From assembly GCA_023362775.1 (NCBI GenBank), contig JALMGJ010000006.1:2144001-2208000 (forward strand): a DNA stretch of 64,000 nt, given 5' to 3'. The notes beneath the pieces were generated by a model. That model searched no databases. It worked only from the letters and a program-made list of their open reading frames with translations, and was not told the origin of the DNA. A program made the position numbers and the translations under genes. The DNA is from Charina bottae. Lineage: Eukaryota; Chordata; Lepidosauria; Squamata; Charinaidae. This document shows positions 1 through 22,469 of the stretch, in pieces; the stretch's first letter is position 1; the number at the start of each line of letters is the position of its first letter.

Positions 1-295
1 GGGTGAAAATTGATCCCTTGTAGGATGGCAAAGGAATGTTGACGGTTTGAACCCAGGGCCAGCCATCTCACCTGCAAGAACACACGCTGAGGTTTGGGCC
101 ATAGTAATGGTTTAGAATTGCATTTCGGTGTGCCTTTAATAGCTGGCATTTTATGGAGCTGCTTTTTCATCATTAGGACCACCCAGAGATGTTTAGAGGG
201 GAGAAGCGTGCTGGGTAGCAACACAGTTTTGAGGTGGGTGTGTCTCAGACACACAACTTTGGGATCTAATGTCGGCTCCCTTGTTTGGTGTTCAG

Positions 296-11450
<11,155 letters not shown>

Positions 11451-11929
11451 GATGGACTCTGGAGCGCTACCCTGCCTGGCCCTCGCCCCCTTGGTGGAAA
11501 GCCACGGACCTCGAGAGGGTCCGTCAAAGCTGTTCTGGAGGCACCTTCCCCAGCCCAGCAAAACGCAGCGCGCAAGGTCACCCACACGGCTCCCGTGGTG
11601 CCCTTTCTCTCGAAGGCAGTCGGGGGTTTCCACCAGTGGGCTACACAAGGGAGGAAGCTGACCCCGCTTACGGACTCCTGCTCCCGAGAATTTTGGGCCC
11701 TAGTCCTCATGAATGAGGAGAGAAGTTGGAAACGAGTTCCATCAAATGTTCCAGGATGAGCAGAAAGCTTGAATGGTGCAAAACCAAATCACGGGATAAA
11801 GGGCACGATTTGTTTTCTTTGCCATAGCCCCGTTTGGTTGTGGGTCAGGGATATACTCAATTCTCATCAATATCCCTTTCCTTCCTAGGCCTTCGGGCCC
11901 CAATCAAAAGCACCCCTCTGCCTCTGGAG

Positions 11930-11980
11930 CCGTGTTCCTCAGCCTTGGCAACTTCAGGCTGCCAAGGTTGAGAAACACTG
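11930..11980. mobile_element. Minimal 51-bp hAT family B element
   Basis: Little more than the two inverted ends (ccgtgttcctcagccttgg and ccaaggttgagaaacactg), with perfect 8-bp duplications ctctggag at 11922-11929 and 11981-11988. Confidence 0.8.
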
Positions 11981-12877
11981 CTCTGGAGCCTCCCTTCACC
12001 TTCCATGAACGAGGTGGATGGAAAAAACCCATCTTCCATACTGTTGGGTTGCAGAGCAATCCTTTGTATCAAATTGGGCTGTGCTTGTTGCCCCATCTCC
12101 GATTCAGCGTTATCTGGAGGGGCCCCCTGGGCCCTCCTTCCTGGCAGCCTCCGAATCCTGCTTTCAATCCATCCGATCATTTTGCTGGGCAGAAACTTTC
12201 CCGTCACAGTGTCTCCAACCGGGGCTCCTTCGGATACAAGGGATGCACCACCAGGCGTTCCCAGCTGTTAGCCATGTTGGCTGAGGATTCTGGTAATTGT
12301 AGTCCAACACCCCGGAGGGTTCCCAATGGGGGGGGGGAATCCGCATAAAAGAAGCCAGCCTGTGTTTATTTAGGAAACATTAGCCCAGCCCCACCAGATG
12401 TATAAGGAGAAATAGAAACGAGGGGAGCGAGTTTGAGGCAAGATAAGGCAGCCCCGAAGCATTGCTTCTTGCAGGGGGCGGCAGGGCAGAGGCTCATGGG
12501 GGTCCCCGCCAGCCCCCTCTGCTGGCAGAAAAGAGGGGTGTTGGAGTGCTGATGATGTGGCCTTGAAAGTGACCTCACTTTGGATCTTCTTAAACTTTTC
12601 CCTAACCCTGAACAAAGAAATCTTTTATGAAATGTGATAAAAGTGTTTGAAGAAAAGTTTGTAGTAAATAGTAAATCTAGACGAGGCTCTCTTCTACACT
12701 TACCTCCAGTAAAGGTGTTGGTTTGGCTAAAGAAAGCTGGATCCGGTGAGATCCCTTACAGGGGTGTCTGTGGGGGAGGGGCAGGTCAAAATGGGTGGGC
12801 CAGAGAGGGTTGCGTGGGGGGAAAAAAGCCACCCCTCTGGTTTAAAGTCTACCATTTTTAGAGGGGGACTTCCCCGG

Positions 12878-12883
12878 AATAAA
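12878..12883 (+). terminator. Possible KCP poly(A) signal
   Basis: AATAAA, about 1.4 kb after the stop codon. No GU-rich element was checked; it may be fortuitous. Confidence 0.25.
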
Positions 12884-13189
12884 TACTTAAAAGCAAGCCT
12901 TTTTTCAGTTCAGCTCAACTCCTGGTGACCCCAGGCATGTCCCTGCAGTTCAATTTCTTCCAGCCACTCCTTTAACTTTCCAGTCTAGCCTAGAGTTTTG
13001 GGATCGTCTGGTGGTCTCCTGTCCAAATAATAGTCAAGGGGACCCTGCTTAGCTTCCACACTGGGAGAAGGTTCACCAGGTGCCAACCGCTGAGACAAAG
13101 ATCTGCGACCAATCTCCGTGAATTTCAGCTGAAAGGGGGGTTGCCTGTAGCCCCCCAAAATCCCTGCAAGCTAAACTGGAGTGTGCGCG

Positions 13190-14332
13190 ACTTGCATCCA
13201 GTGAAGACAGTTGGGTTCACACGGGAATGCTGAGCTCCGGATCAGGCGGGGCTGGGTCCAGGTGGTGTAAAACTCCAGAAGGGGTGGGAGCGACGGGCGA
13301 GCTGTGCCCGCTCTCCTCTGCGGCTCATCCAGCTATTTCCATCACGGTGCGTGCACACGCACAGGGACACTGTGAAGGAAGGACGGACGCGCCCAGCGCC
13401 CACAGCAGGCGTTCCCTTGGCTTCGCTCTCCCTGGGAAGGCAGGACGAACTGCAGGCCAGCAAACCGGTCCCAGCTCCGGCCCAAGCGAAGCGGCCTCAG
13501 GCGCCGGAGAGGATTTGCCAGGTTGCCAAGCCGAAGCCAGCAAAGCTTCGTGGCCTCCCCTTGTGAGGGGCGGGGGGGGGGGGGCACAGACGGCTGGTTT
13601 TACGCAGCCCCCAAGCCAGAACAGGGCAGGCCTCGTTCGCGCCGCTGGAAACCTGGCTAGGGTTGACCTTGGCTAGCTGTGCGGCGGGGTTCCTGGGCTG
13701 GGCCCTCAGCCCGCTTCAGGAAGAGGCAGGCTCCCCCTTGACCATCCCCTCCCCTTTGCAAGGGGGAGCCCCTCGCCAGCCAGAACTGGGGGGGCAGGCG
13801 GGGGAATTCAAGCCACGCTTTGCCGAGGGTGTCGCTCGGAGGAGGCAGCGAGCATCTCTCGGGGGCCCAGAGGGAAGAGAAGGGCATCGATCGGCCGCTC
13901 CTCCCCCCCCACTTGGGGGGAGGAAAAGGAGGGGGCAGCCCACGCCCACCCCCATACCTCCGCCGGCCTTGGGGGGCTCCTGGCTGCAGGGGCGTGAAGG
14001 CGGGCGCTCCGCTGCTTCCCCGGAGGGTGCGCTTTCCAGAAAGAAGCCAGGAGCCTCCCCAGCTGCCCCCCCCCCCCCGCCACACGGCCTCAATTATTCA
14101 GGGGCTGCCAGTGCCTGGCTCTGCGATGGACATTCGAGACCGACCCGCCACGCTGCCCTCCCCACCCCCCACCCCGCTCAGAGCCCGTGCGGAGCAACTG
14201 CAGTCACAAGCACAGTTATCACACACACCTGCCCCCCCCCACGCGGGACTGTTGTGTGCAGGCGGGGGGGGACTCCTTCAAGGCAAAGGCTTCATTGTGG
14301 GAGGGGGCAAGACTTCTCCACAGGACTCACAG
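13190..14332 (+). repeat. Left arm of inverted duplication around IFIT
   Basis: The reverse complement of 17480-18757. Matching landmarks: ttcacacgg and gagctccggatcaggc (13217-13246) with their inverse at about 18710-18740; ggacattcgagaccgaccc (14127 on) with its inverse near 17780-17800; aagacttctccacaggac (about 14310) with its inverse near 17490. Sampled stretches differ at only a few percent of bases, with several indels. Very GC-rich. No gene recognised in the arm. Confidence 0.88.
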
Positions 14333-14492
14333 TGCCCCGGCCCTGCCCAGGCCCAAGGCCACTTCTCTGGGGTGCCACTGTCCTGGGGGCACGGTCCCCA
14401 TGGGAAGCTTGGTGTGGGTGGGTGGGTGTAGCTTTTGCTTAAAGAGGAGGAGGAAAGGAGGGGGGGACTCTTGCCAGGCAACTGCAGAGCCT

Positions 14493-14498
14493 TTTATT
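14493..14498 (-). terminator. IFIT poly(A) signal
   Basis: AATAAA on the minus strand, about 70 bases after the IFIT stop codon. Good spacing for a poly(A) signal. Confidence 0.65.
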
Positions 14499-14568
14499 TA
14501 TTTATAATTCACATCACCGCCCCATCTCCCCCGAAGGGGACTCCAGCAACATCACCCGGAGCAGCAGC

Positions 14569-17227
14569 TCAGGGCTGCGAGTCGGCGCCACCCCCCCAGA
14601 GCTGCGGGACCCCCATCTTCCCCGCTGGCTCCTGCGGAGGGTCCCGTGGGGGCGGTGCCCGGCCTTCCTTTCCACTGGGAGCCACCCCCGCCCCGTCCCC
14701 AAGATGCTTCCACGCCATGGCCCGCAGCAGGCTGTACACGGCTTCCTCCTGCTCCCGCTCCCCCTCTCGCTGGAAGACCCTGGCCAGCCCCCACAGACTC
14801 CTCTGCAGCAGCCTCTGCTGTGCAGGGTGGTCCCCGGGGACGCCGCAGCAGGCCTCGTACGCCTTCAGCGCCTCCCGCCTCTGCCCCTTCCTGTGCAGGA
14901 GGAAGTCTCCCCAGTGGAGATGGAAGGCCTGCTGGCCCCTCTTGCTGGCCCTGGGCAGCTCCTCCATGACACCCAGGTAGATCTCTTCCACGTACTGGGG
15001 GGCCCTTTCCCCGTACAACTGCGCCAGCATCAGCCGGGAGAGCACGGAAGAGGGATCGGCTGCCAGAGACCGCTTGAAGCTCTCGATGGCGTCCTCCACG
15101 GTTCGCGCCCTCTCTCTCTCTGACCCTTCTTTTAATAGATTCATGTAATACATCCCCAGGTCGAAGTGCAGGAGATGGTAGTCGCTCTGGAGGGCGATGG
15201 CCTTCTTCAGGGTGGAAATAGTGCTGGCGGGCGAGCGGAACTTGTAAATCTTGCTGGCAACTCTCAGGAGTTCTGGGTTGAGACTGTTCTGGACCACGTC
15301 GTCGGCCAGGCGCTCCGCACTTTCACGGTCTTTCCTAAGGAGCATGTTTGCCAAATAGGCTTTGGCTTCGTAATTTTCGGGCTGGCTACGGATCAGCCCT
15401 TCCAGCAACTTCTGGCTCTCCTCCTGTACCCCATCGTCCCAAAAGTGGCGCCAGGCAGCGTAGGTGGCAATGGCAAGGCCCTCCTGCAGCTCCTCGCTGG
15501 ATTCGCGCAGCTCCAGGGCCTTCTGGAAACACTGCCTGGCCAGCCGGCTGTTGCGGAAACCTGTGGCCAAGAGGGACCAGCCCTGCTGGGCGTAGACTTC
15601 CGGGATCGGGGCCGAGTAGGGCTCCGGGCTGGACAGGTCCCGGCAGATGACTCGGATCCGGCCCAGGTAGAGCTCCACCAGGTCGTAATCGGTCAAGTGG
15701 TAGTAGATCCAGGCGTAGTTCCCGTAGGCCACCAGGATCTGGCGGGAGAAGGTACCCGGGTGGTCCCTCCGCAAGACCTCCTCCGCCTCCCGCAGGGTGG
15801 CCAGGGCCTCTTTGGAGCATCCCTCCAGGTGGCACAGATAGGCCTTCAGGGCGAGATAGGTGCCCTGGCTACGGCGCGGGGCGTGCTTCAGGCGGAGGGC
15901 CAGGGTTTTTAGGATGTGGCTGACGTCCATCTTGTCCTTGATCTCGAAGTCCCAGGTGAAGTGGCATTGCAGGCGCTGGAGCTTCTCCTTCAGGGGTCTG
16001 CTGTGTGGGGGGGGAGAAGACAGAGCGGAGGGGCCGAGGGTAAGCGGCAAAGGACGCCCGCCCTTCTGGGGTCCACACAATACGCTGACCTAACGGAGCT
16101 GATCGGGCCGGCCTGCGCACGGGCATCCAGCCAACTCTGGCTCTCCCTCCTGAAGCAGACCGGCTGCCACGCAGAACCCCGATTCCCCATTCCCCAAGGG
16201 GCTCCTGGGATGGAAACCCCCGTTCGGCTGCCTTCATGTGGCCCTGCCCCTCCTTGTTCCTGGGGTGGCAAGGGCTGCGCCTGGCATCTTCAGCCTCACT
16301 GGCATCTTGGTCATTTTTATTAAAACGACTGGATGGTCGGGAATTGTTTCAAAAATGGGACATATGGTCAGCCTACGCCTGGGGGGGGCAGAGCCACCAA
16401 GGTTGCAACTGGCCCACATCTGCCTTGCGTGGGAACAGCCAGCGGTTCCATAAAAGGGATGCCTTTCATTCCCAGACATGACTTTCCGCGGGGGGGGGGG
16501 AGGACGGGGGACAGGTCTTCCATGAAGCCAGGATTGGGGAGACGGTGGAAAGGGGGGGACACTTTTGAAACCCGTTGTGCGATTGAGGACTGCCCTAAAA
16601 ACAGAGGAAATCCGATGTCCTCCATTGTCCCAGTTTTCGGCCACATTTCAAATGGGGGTTGGGGGGCGTGCTTCTGCGGGGGGGGGCTCTGTGTGGGTGC
16701 AAAGGCTGCCTTGGGGAACTGGTCCCTCAGCTGGGATGGGGGGCAGCCTCGGCAGTGGGGGTGCACCGCTGCAGCGTCCTTTCATGCAGAGGAAGCAGGA
16801 GGGCTGTTGGGGAGTCTGGGGGACTTTGGGGGGCTTGTGGGGCAGGAAGGGAGCTGCCTTTGCCTGTCCCGGAGCCTCGTTGGGGCCGCTCTGCAACGCC
16901 CCTTCCCCGGCCCAGGTTCCCGCCCCGACTCCTTTGGGGCTGGAAAGCGCTCCAGAGGCAGGTTGCGCCTCACGGCCGGGCCCCGGAGCCCCTCTCAAAG
17001 GCAGGGGCCACAGGATCCTGTTCCGGCAGCAGGACCGCACGGAGGGGACCTCCGCAGCTCATCGGGGAGAGCGAGAGAGAGACCGGGTGCCAGCGGCAGC
17101 CTCCGCCCCCCCCCCCCCCTTTTGCAGGGAAGAGATGTTCCCCGGAATTCAGCGGGGCCCTCGCCTTTCAGGGCCCCTCCCTCCCTCCCGCTGTTCCAAG
17201 GGGGGATCCCCCCCCCGCGTACCTCAT
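14569..17227 (-). CDS. IFIT family, interferon-induced TPR protein
   Basis: Exons on the minus strand: 17227-17223 (ATGAG, then gtacgc) and 16000-14569 (stop 14571-14569), giving 478 residues. IFIT genes have this layout: exon 1 ends just after the start codon and one long exon holds the rest; 478 residues is a usual IFIT length. Visible family marks: CHFTW at 14-18, LKAYLCHLEG near 53-62, GNYAWIYYH at 95-103, then repeated TPR helices (AKAYLANMLL, KKAIALQSDYHLLHFDLGMYYMNLL, DAIESFKRSLAADPSS, HLHWGDFLLHRKGQRREALKAYEAC). IFIT proteins are cytosolic; members bind 5'-triphosphate or cap-0 RNA and block viral translation. The last ~35 residues are Gly/Pro-rich and unlike the TPR core. Which paralogue (IFIT1 or IFIT5 type) cannot be told by eye. 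The frame is intact. Confidence 0.88.
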
Positions 17228-17332
17228 CCTGCCGCTCCGCCGCGCTCCTGCTGCCTCTCCCGGGTTTGGGCGCAACAACTGGAGCTGGGCGGGGAGTGGG
17301 CTCGGCTATTTCGGCTTTCGGAGTCCGGCAGG

Positions 17333-17373
17333 GAAATGGAAAGCGAACGCGAAAGCGAACGCGAAAGCGAAAC
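17333..17373 (-). promoter_or_regulatory. ISRE cluster of the IFIT promoter
   Basis: GAAATGGAAA (17333-17342) and GAAAGCGAAAC (17363-17373) both fit GAAANNGAAA, the ISRE core bound by ISGF3 and IRFs; GAAAGCGAAC at 17351-17360 is a near match. They lie about 106-146 bases upstream of the IFIT ATG on the minus strand, the usual place and number for IFIT promoters. This supports interferon control. Confidence 0.8.
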
Positions 17374-17479
17374 CAGCGGCGAGGGCACTGACGCCCCGGC
17401 TCCGAAGCGCTTTCCGGCCCCAAAGGAGCCGGGGGAGGGCTCCTGCAGCCGCCCTGCAGAGCCGCTAGGCAGCAGCTGC

Positions 17480-18757
17480 CGGCTGTGGGTCCTGCGGAGA
17501 AGTCTTGTTCACGCCCCGCCCCCGTGAAGCCTTGCCCCTGAAGGAGTCCCCCCCGCGAGGGGAGCCGCAGCCCCGGGCGGGGAGCCGCGATGCCTTCTCT
17601 GGGGCCGGAGGCGGCGCCCCTGCTGCTCCCCCCTCGGGTGGACGGTCAGCGCCTGGGGGAGAGCGGAGGGGCCGCCTGAGCAAGGGGGGCGGGGGTGTGT
17701 GATAACTCCGCGCTTGTGACCGCAGTTGCTCCGCACGGGCTCTGAGCGGGGTGGGGGGTGGGGAGGGCAGCGTGGCGGGTCGGTCTCGAATGTCCATCGC
17801 AGAGCCAGGCACCGGCAGCCCCTGAATAATTGAGGCCGTGTGGCGGGGGGGGCAGCTGGGGAGGCTCCTGGCTTCTTTCTGGAAAGCGCACCCTCGGGGG
17901 AAGCAGCGGAGCGCCCGCCTTCACGCCCCTGCAGCCAGGAGCCCCCCAAGGCCGGCGGAGGTATGGGGGTGGGCGTGGGGGTGGGCTGCCCCCTCCTTCT
18001 CCTTCTCCCCCCAAGTGGGGTGGGGGGGGAGGAGCGGCCGATCGATGCCCTTCTCTTCCCTCTGGGCGCCTGAGAGATGCTCCGCCGCGTCCTCCGAGCG
18101 ACACCCTCGGCAAAGCGTGGCTTGAATTCCCCCGCCTGCCCCCCCAGTTCTGGCTGGCGAGGGGCTCCCCCTTGCAAAGGGGGGGGATGGTCAAGGGGGG
18201 AGCCTGCCTGAGGGCCCAGCCCAGGAACCCCGCCGCACAGCTAGCCAAGGTCAACCCTAGCCAGGTTTGCAGCGGCGCGAACGAGGCCTGCCCTGTTCTG
18301 GCTTGGGGGCTGCGTAAAACCAGCCGTCTGTCCCCCCCCCCCCCCGCCCCTCACAAGGGGAGGCCACGAAGCTTTGCTGGCTTCGGCTTGGCAACCTGGC
18401 AAATCCTCTCCGGCGCCTGAGGCCGCTTCGCTTGGGCCGGAGCTGGGACCGGTTTGCTGGCCTGCAGTTCGTCCTGCCTTCCGAGGCAGAGCGAAGCCAA
18501 GGGAACGCCCGCTGTGGGCGCTGGGCGCGTCCGTCCTTCCTTCGCAGTGTCCCTGTGCGTGCGTGTGTTTGCACGCGTGTGCGGGCCTAAGTTTTCAGCC
18601 AGGCTCTCACAGCCGGGATGGAAATAGCCGAATGAGCCCCCGAGGAGAGCGCGCGCAGCTCGCCCGTCGCTCCCGAGCTTTATGCCTTCTCGACCCATCC
18701 CGGCCTGATCCGGAGCTCAGCTCTCCCCGTGTGAACTCAACCGACTTCACTGTGCAA
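17480..18757 (-). repeat. Right arm of inverted duplication around IFIT
   Basis: Inverse partner of 13190-14332. It carries about 115 extra bases near 17560-17690 and about 45 extra bases near 18555-18610, so it is longer. It begins about 110 bases beyond the ISRE cluster and so includes distal upstream sequence of IFIT. Confidence 0.88.
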
Positions 18758-18816
18758 ATAAAGATTAGTGGCTATGTTCCAACAAGCTTCCATGTAACGT
18801 TGGTTACCATTTAATG

Positions 18817-18939
18817 CAGTGTTTCTCAAACTTGGCGAGTTTAAGACGTGTGGACTTCAACTCCCAACCAAAAGGCTGGCTGGGGAATTCTGGGAGTTGA
18901 AGTCCACACTCTTAAACTCACCAAGGGTGAGAAACACTG
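18817..18939. mobile_element. hAT family B MITE
   Basis: cagtgtttctcaaacttggc at the left, gagaaacactg at the right, near-palindromic. The flanks atttaatg and gtgtaatg match at 6 of 8 bases. Confidence 0.8.
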
Positions 18940-19789
18940 GTGTAATGACTTAGCCTTACAGAAGCCTGCCCTTGGACTTGTTCCTGTTATTTCTTCTTCC
19001 CAAACTTTCTTTCAGCCCATTTCTCCAACTTACCCAGAGCGTTCTGAATTTTATTTCTCTGTTTTGTCCCTTTGGCGTTCTCTCCCCTTGTTGTATTCTC
19101 TGCAAATTTGATAAGCATGAAAATAATGAAGGGTGGAAGACTTGGGACCAATTCTTGGGCCCTCTTGCTTGATACCTTCAAGCTCACCCCTGCTGACGCC
19201 GAATAGGCTTTCTAAAAAATGCTTGTTAAAAGCCTTCCTGTCCGCAGAAATTCAACAAGGGAGACGTGGAACAGCAAGATGGAAAAGACGCCTTTTCTTG
19301 AATGTGTCTTTTTTTGCAGAGAAATGGAAGCAGTTTGGAACAGGAAAGTTTGTTGAACGAAAGGGGAAAAGGAAAAATTGTTCCTTCCCCTCGTTGGGGT
19401 TGAGAGTCCTTGGAGGTGAGCCGGACCCCGCAGACTTCACAGCATCTCTGGCCCCGTCCCTTCAACCGCCAGGTCTTCACTCGGATGTTGAGAAGGTGTC
19501 AGGCTGCGGGGCAGAGGTTCTGCTTGCCCAGAGAAGGGGGGCAGTCTTGGCATTTGTGGGGAGGACAGGGGCCACGGTGGGTAGGGTGATGACATGTAGT
19601 GGGCACGGCTGTGTGGCTGCATGGCAAGGATTTTTCTTTCCCATCTTCCGTTAAACGAAAGCCTGTTTTGGAGCAGAGAAACCCAATGATTGGTGTGGGA
19701 TAAAATGGAGGGAGACCCCTTTGTTTGCTACCAGCAATTCCTGGAGGAAGCGGGGTGGTGGTGCTTATAAATGAGAAGGGGAAAGCATG

Positions 19790-21955
19790 GACTCCAAGCC
19801 TGGCTGGCAGCTCGACAAGTCAGAATTTCTCAGAGCTTTGAGCTCTGAGACCTGGCTGACTTTCTACCTTGTTTGCATGGGTCTACAGAATTTGTAGACC
19901 ACTGAAGCTTCCCCCTGGAGAGGGGGGAACCAGAAGATTGCTCACAGAGCCATTGGAATTGCCCACTCCTGTTTTTCTTTGTTGTTTCCACCGCGGAGAA
20001 GAACGGGGGTGAATGCAGTGGAATGGCCGAAGGAGGATCCTAGCTCTGCAGGGAACGTAAGTCTCTTTGGGAGACACAAGAGCGACAGCCAGCTTTTAGA
20101 TCACTTTACATTAGTTTTCTTTTTTAGATTAGAACATTTTTATTATCTAAAATTTATCTTTGGACTTTGTTTAAAATGTTGGCTAATTTTGTGTTTTCTT
20201 TGCTATAATTAATTTTGGTGGAAGTTTGATAGATTTTATTTTGGCAACATAGTGAACAAGTTTGTATTTTTTTGCCTTTCTTTTGTATCAGAGAAACTGG
20301 GACTTAAGAGACTTTGTTGGTATTTTTCACTCGACAAACTAACTGACTTTTGAGAAATTGTTTGTTTGGGTTAAGCAGCTTGCAGCCTGAAGAATAAAGA
20401 AGAATAAAGAATAAAGTATAGAGAATGTGTGCCTCTTTTCCTTCTTATTTTTCTACTTTTTTTTAGAACGGACTTTCTCTCACTTGGAATCTATTTTCAT
20501 CTTTCCTTTTACAAACTGTTTGAAATACTGCTCTGTGGAATTTTTCATCTTTTATTTTAAAAGCTTTTTTCACTTAAAGAAATAGACATTACTGATAATA
20601 ATAAAACAGCTGTTCCCTGCTCCCTTCCCTGCTCCCTGGGAAAATTCTTGTTTTGACTACGGCAGCTGATTACGGCTTGAAAGGGGGATGTAGGTGGAAA
20701 TGGCATTTCTCACAGCACTTCAGGATTTTAAGAAGGAAATCAGCAAAGCTTTTTTGCAAATTAAGAAATCCATAGAACGTATATTTATAGTTTTGGTGGC
20801 TCAGGAACAGAAGATACAAGGGACAGATTTAGAAACAGAGGGAAGACCTTTCGAACCAGTAGAGAAACAGGGAAAGAGGATTTTGAATGTATTGGTACAG
20901 AAGAAGATTATGATATTTTACAGGAAGTGGTCTATTAAACGTTTGGGCATAAACACATTGTGGCAGCTGAGACAGGAAGATTTTAACATGCAAATTGATA
21001 GATATGGTAAAATAAACATTTTGACATCCCACATGAGTTACAGAAATAAACAAGTTGCATATTGTGATATTGGCATAACCTAAACAGGAGATTTATTGAT
21101 GTTGATCTGGAATACAAGGTTAATGAAAATGCGGATCTGGATTGTACACAGAGTGAGAGCAGATATGAGAAACTGTATAGATGCATAAAAATATGATGTT
21201 CTAAGTGTAAGATGCAAGATTATAAATATAAATATAAGTTGATATTATAGATTATTCTTTCTGGAGATACATTTATGAGAAGACAATGAGATGATGAGAT
21301 GGAATTAGAATGTAGATTATTACAGGATGTTATGTATGAATATGTTGTATGATTATTATAAGAATTGGTATAATATGTATTAGGTTATATGTTATGCTAG
21401 GTTTTGTATTCTTGCTATATTATGTATTATGTAATATGTTAGGTTATGTATTAATGGAATATATAGTCATAATATGAACAGAATATATTGTATTTTATTA
21501 GAAGTAGATAAGGCCTTTATTTGTTACACTAATTGGATTTTATTGAAGATATAAATATAGATGTAAAAATGGAAAGAGCAAATGGAAAACATTTAATTGA
21601 TGCAACAATGAACATTTGATTACTATTCCAAGGAGTAGAAACCAGAGATGGATTGTTGGAAGATATCAAGAAAGGCGAAACCTATATGAAGAACAGAAGA
21701 TTGGATTATAGAAATCATAGGGTATATGACAAAGAAAAGTTCCTGTGTATTGTATGAAGGACTAACATTTAAAGTTAATTGTTGTACTTAAAGTTCAAGG
21801 ATAAATTGGAGGACATCTATTTTCTATATTTTCTTTGTCTGTTGTTTTTTTACTTCACTTTTTCTTTTCTTTTTTCTTACTTTGTATTTCTATTTCTTTT
21901 TTTGTATTAACTTTTAATATGTATTTTAAAATTCAATAAAACATGGGGGGAAAAA
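19790..21955 (+). mobile_element. Internally deleted L1-type retroelement
   Basis: Bounded by perfect 17-bp duplications gagaaggggaaagcatg at 19773-19789 and 21956-21972, so the 2166 bases between went in as one unit. The 3' end is L1-like: a T-rich stretch, tttgtattaacttttaatat, then AATAAA at about 21936 and a short A-rich tail. A 129-codon open stretch at 20694-21083 (DFKKEISKAFLQIKKSIE) looks like an ORF1 coiled-coil start. No endonuclease or RT motifs were seen. Assignment to L1 is by its end and composition. Confidence 0.65.
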
Positions 21956-22131
21956 GAGAAGGGGAAAGCATGCTAGCCCCTTAACCAAGATTAGCAAAAC
22001 ATTTTTCCTGGATTCATGGAAGATGCAGTGCTGAAATCCCATTGGGGTTTAACCTAATGGCCCAGTTCAGACAAGAGGCTAAGATGCTGGGGTGGACAGA
22101 ATCATGAGATCTCAAGTTGGAGGGGTTATTT

Positions 22132-22267
22132 AGGTTGTTTCTCAACCTCAGCAACTTTAAGATGGATGGACTTCAGCTCCCAGAATTCCATCAGAATTCA
22201 ACCAGCATGGGGAATTCTGGGAGTTGAAGTCCACCCATCTTAAAGTTGCTGAGGTTGAGAAACACTG
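22132..22267. mobile_element. hAT family B MITE
   Basis: ggttgtttctcaacctcagc at the left, gctgaggttgagaaacactg at the right, palindromic, lying just upstream of the first exon of the large gene. No clear duplication. Confidence 0.75.
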
Positions 22268-22469
22268 GGCAGGAAGCCAAATTAAGGGGCCACTTCCTTC
22301 AAGCCTGGAGTTGGGGTATACTATCATCACTAACCAGCCTGGCTGATGGGTTTTGTATTCTAGGACAATGAATGAGAGGACAGTCCTTCCATGATATACC
22401 TTAACCAGGATTAAAGCTACTTCCCTCCATTCTTTAAAGGAGAAGGTTGGCTGCCTTCATGTTCTCCTG

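Larger units (their letters stand above)
11451..13188 (+). other. KCP 3' UTR and intergenic spacer
   Basis: Follows the KCP stop. I see no poly(A) signal close to the stop; the first clear AATAAA is 12878-12883. A 51-bp hAT family B micro-copy lies at 11930-11980. No other coding exon was recognised. Confidence 0.4.

Noticed and set aside
13227..18254. Long Pro/Gly/Arg-rich frames in the inverted arms
   Set aside because: High GC removes stops in all frames; no family signature or splice context was found.
20694..21083. 129-codon frame as a host gene
   Set aside because: It lies within the retroelement defined by 17-bp duplications and resembles an ORF1 start.
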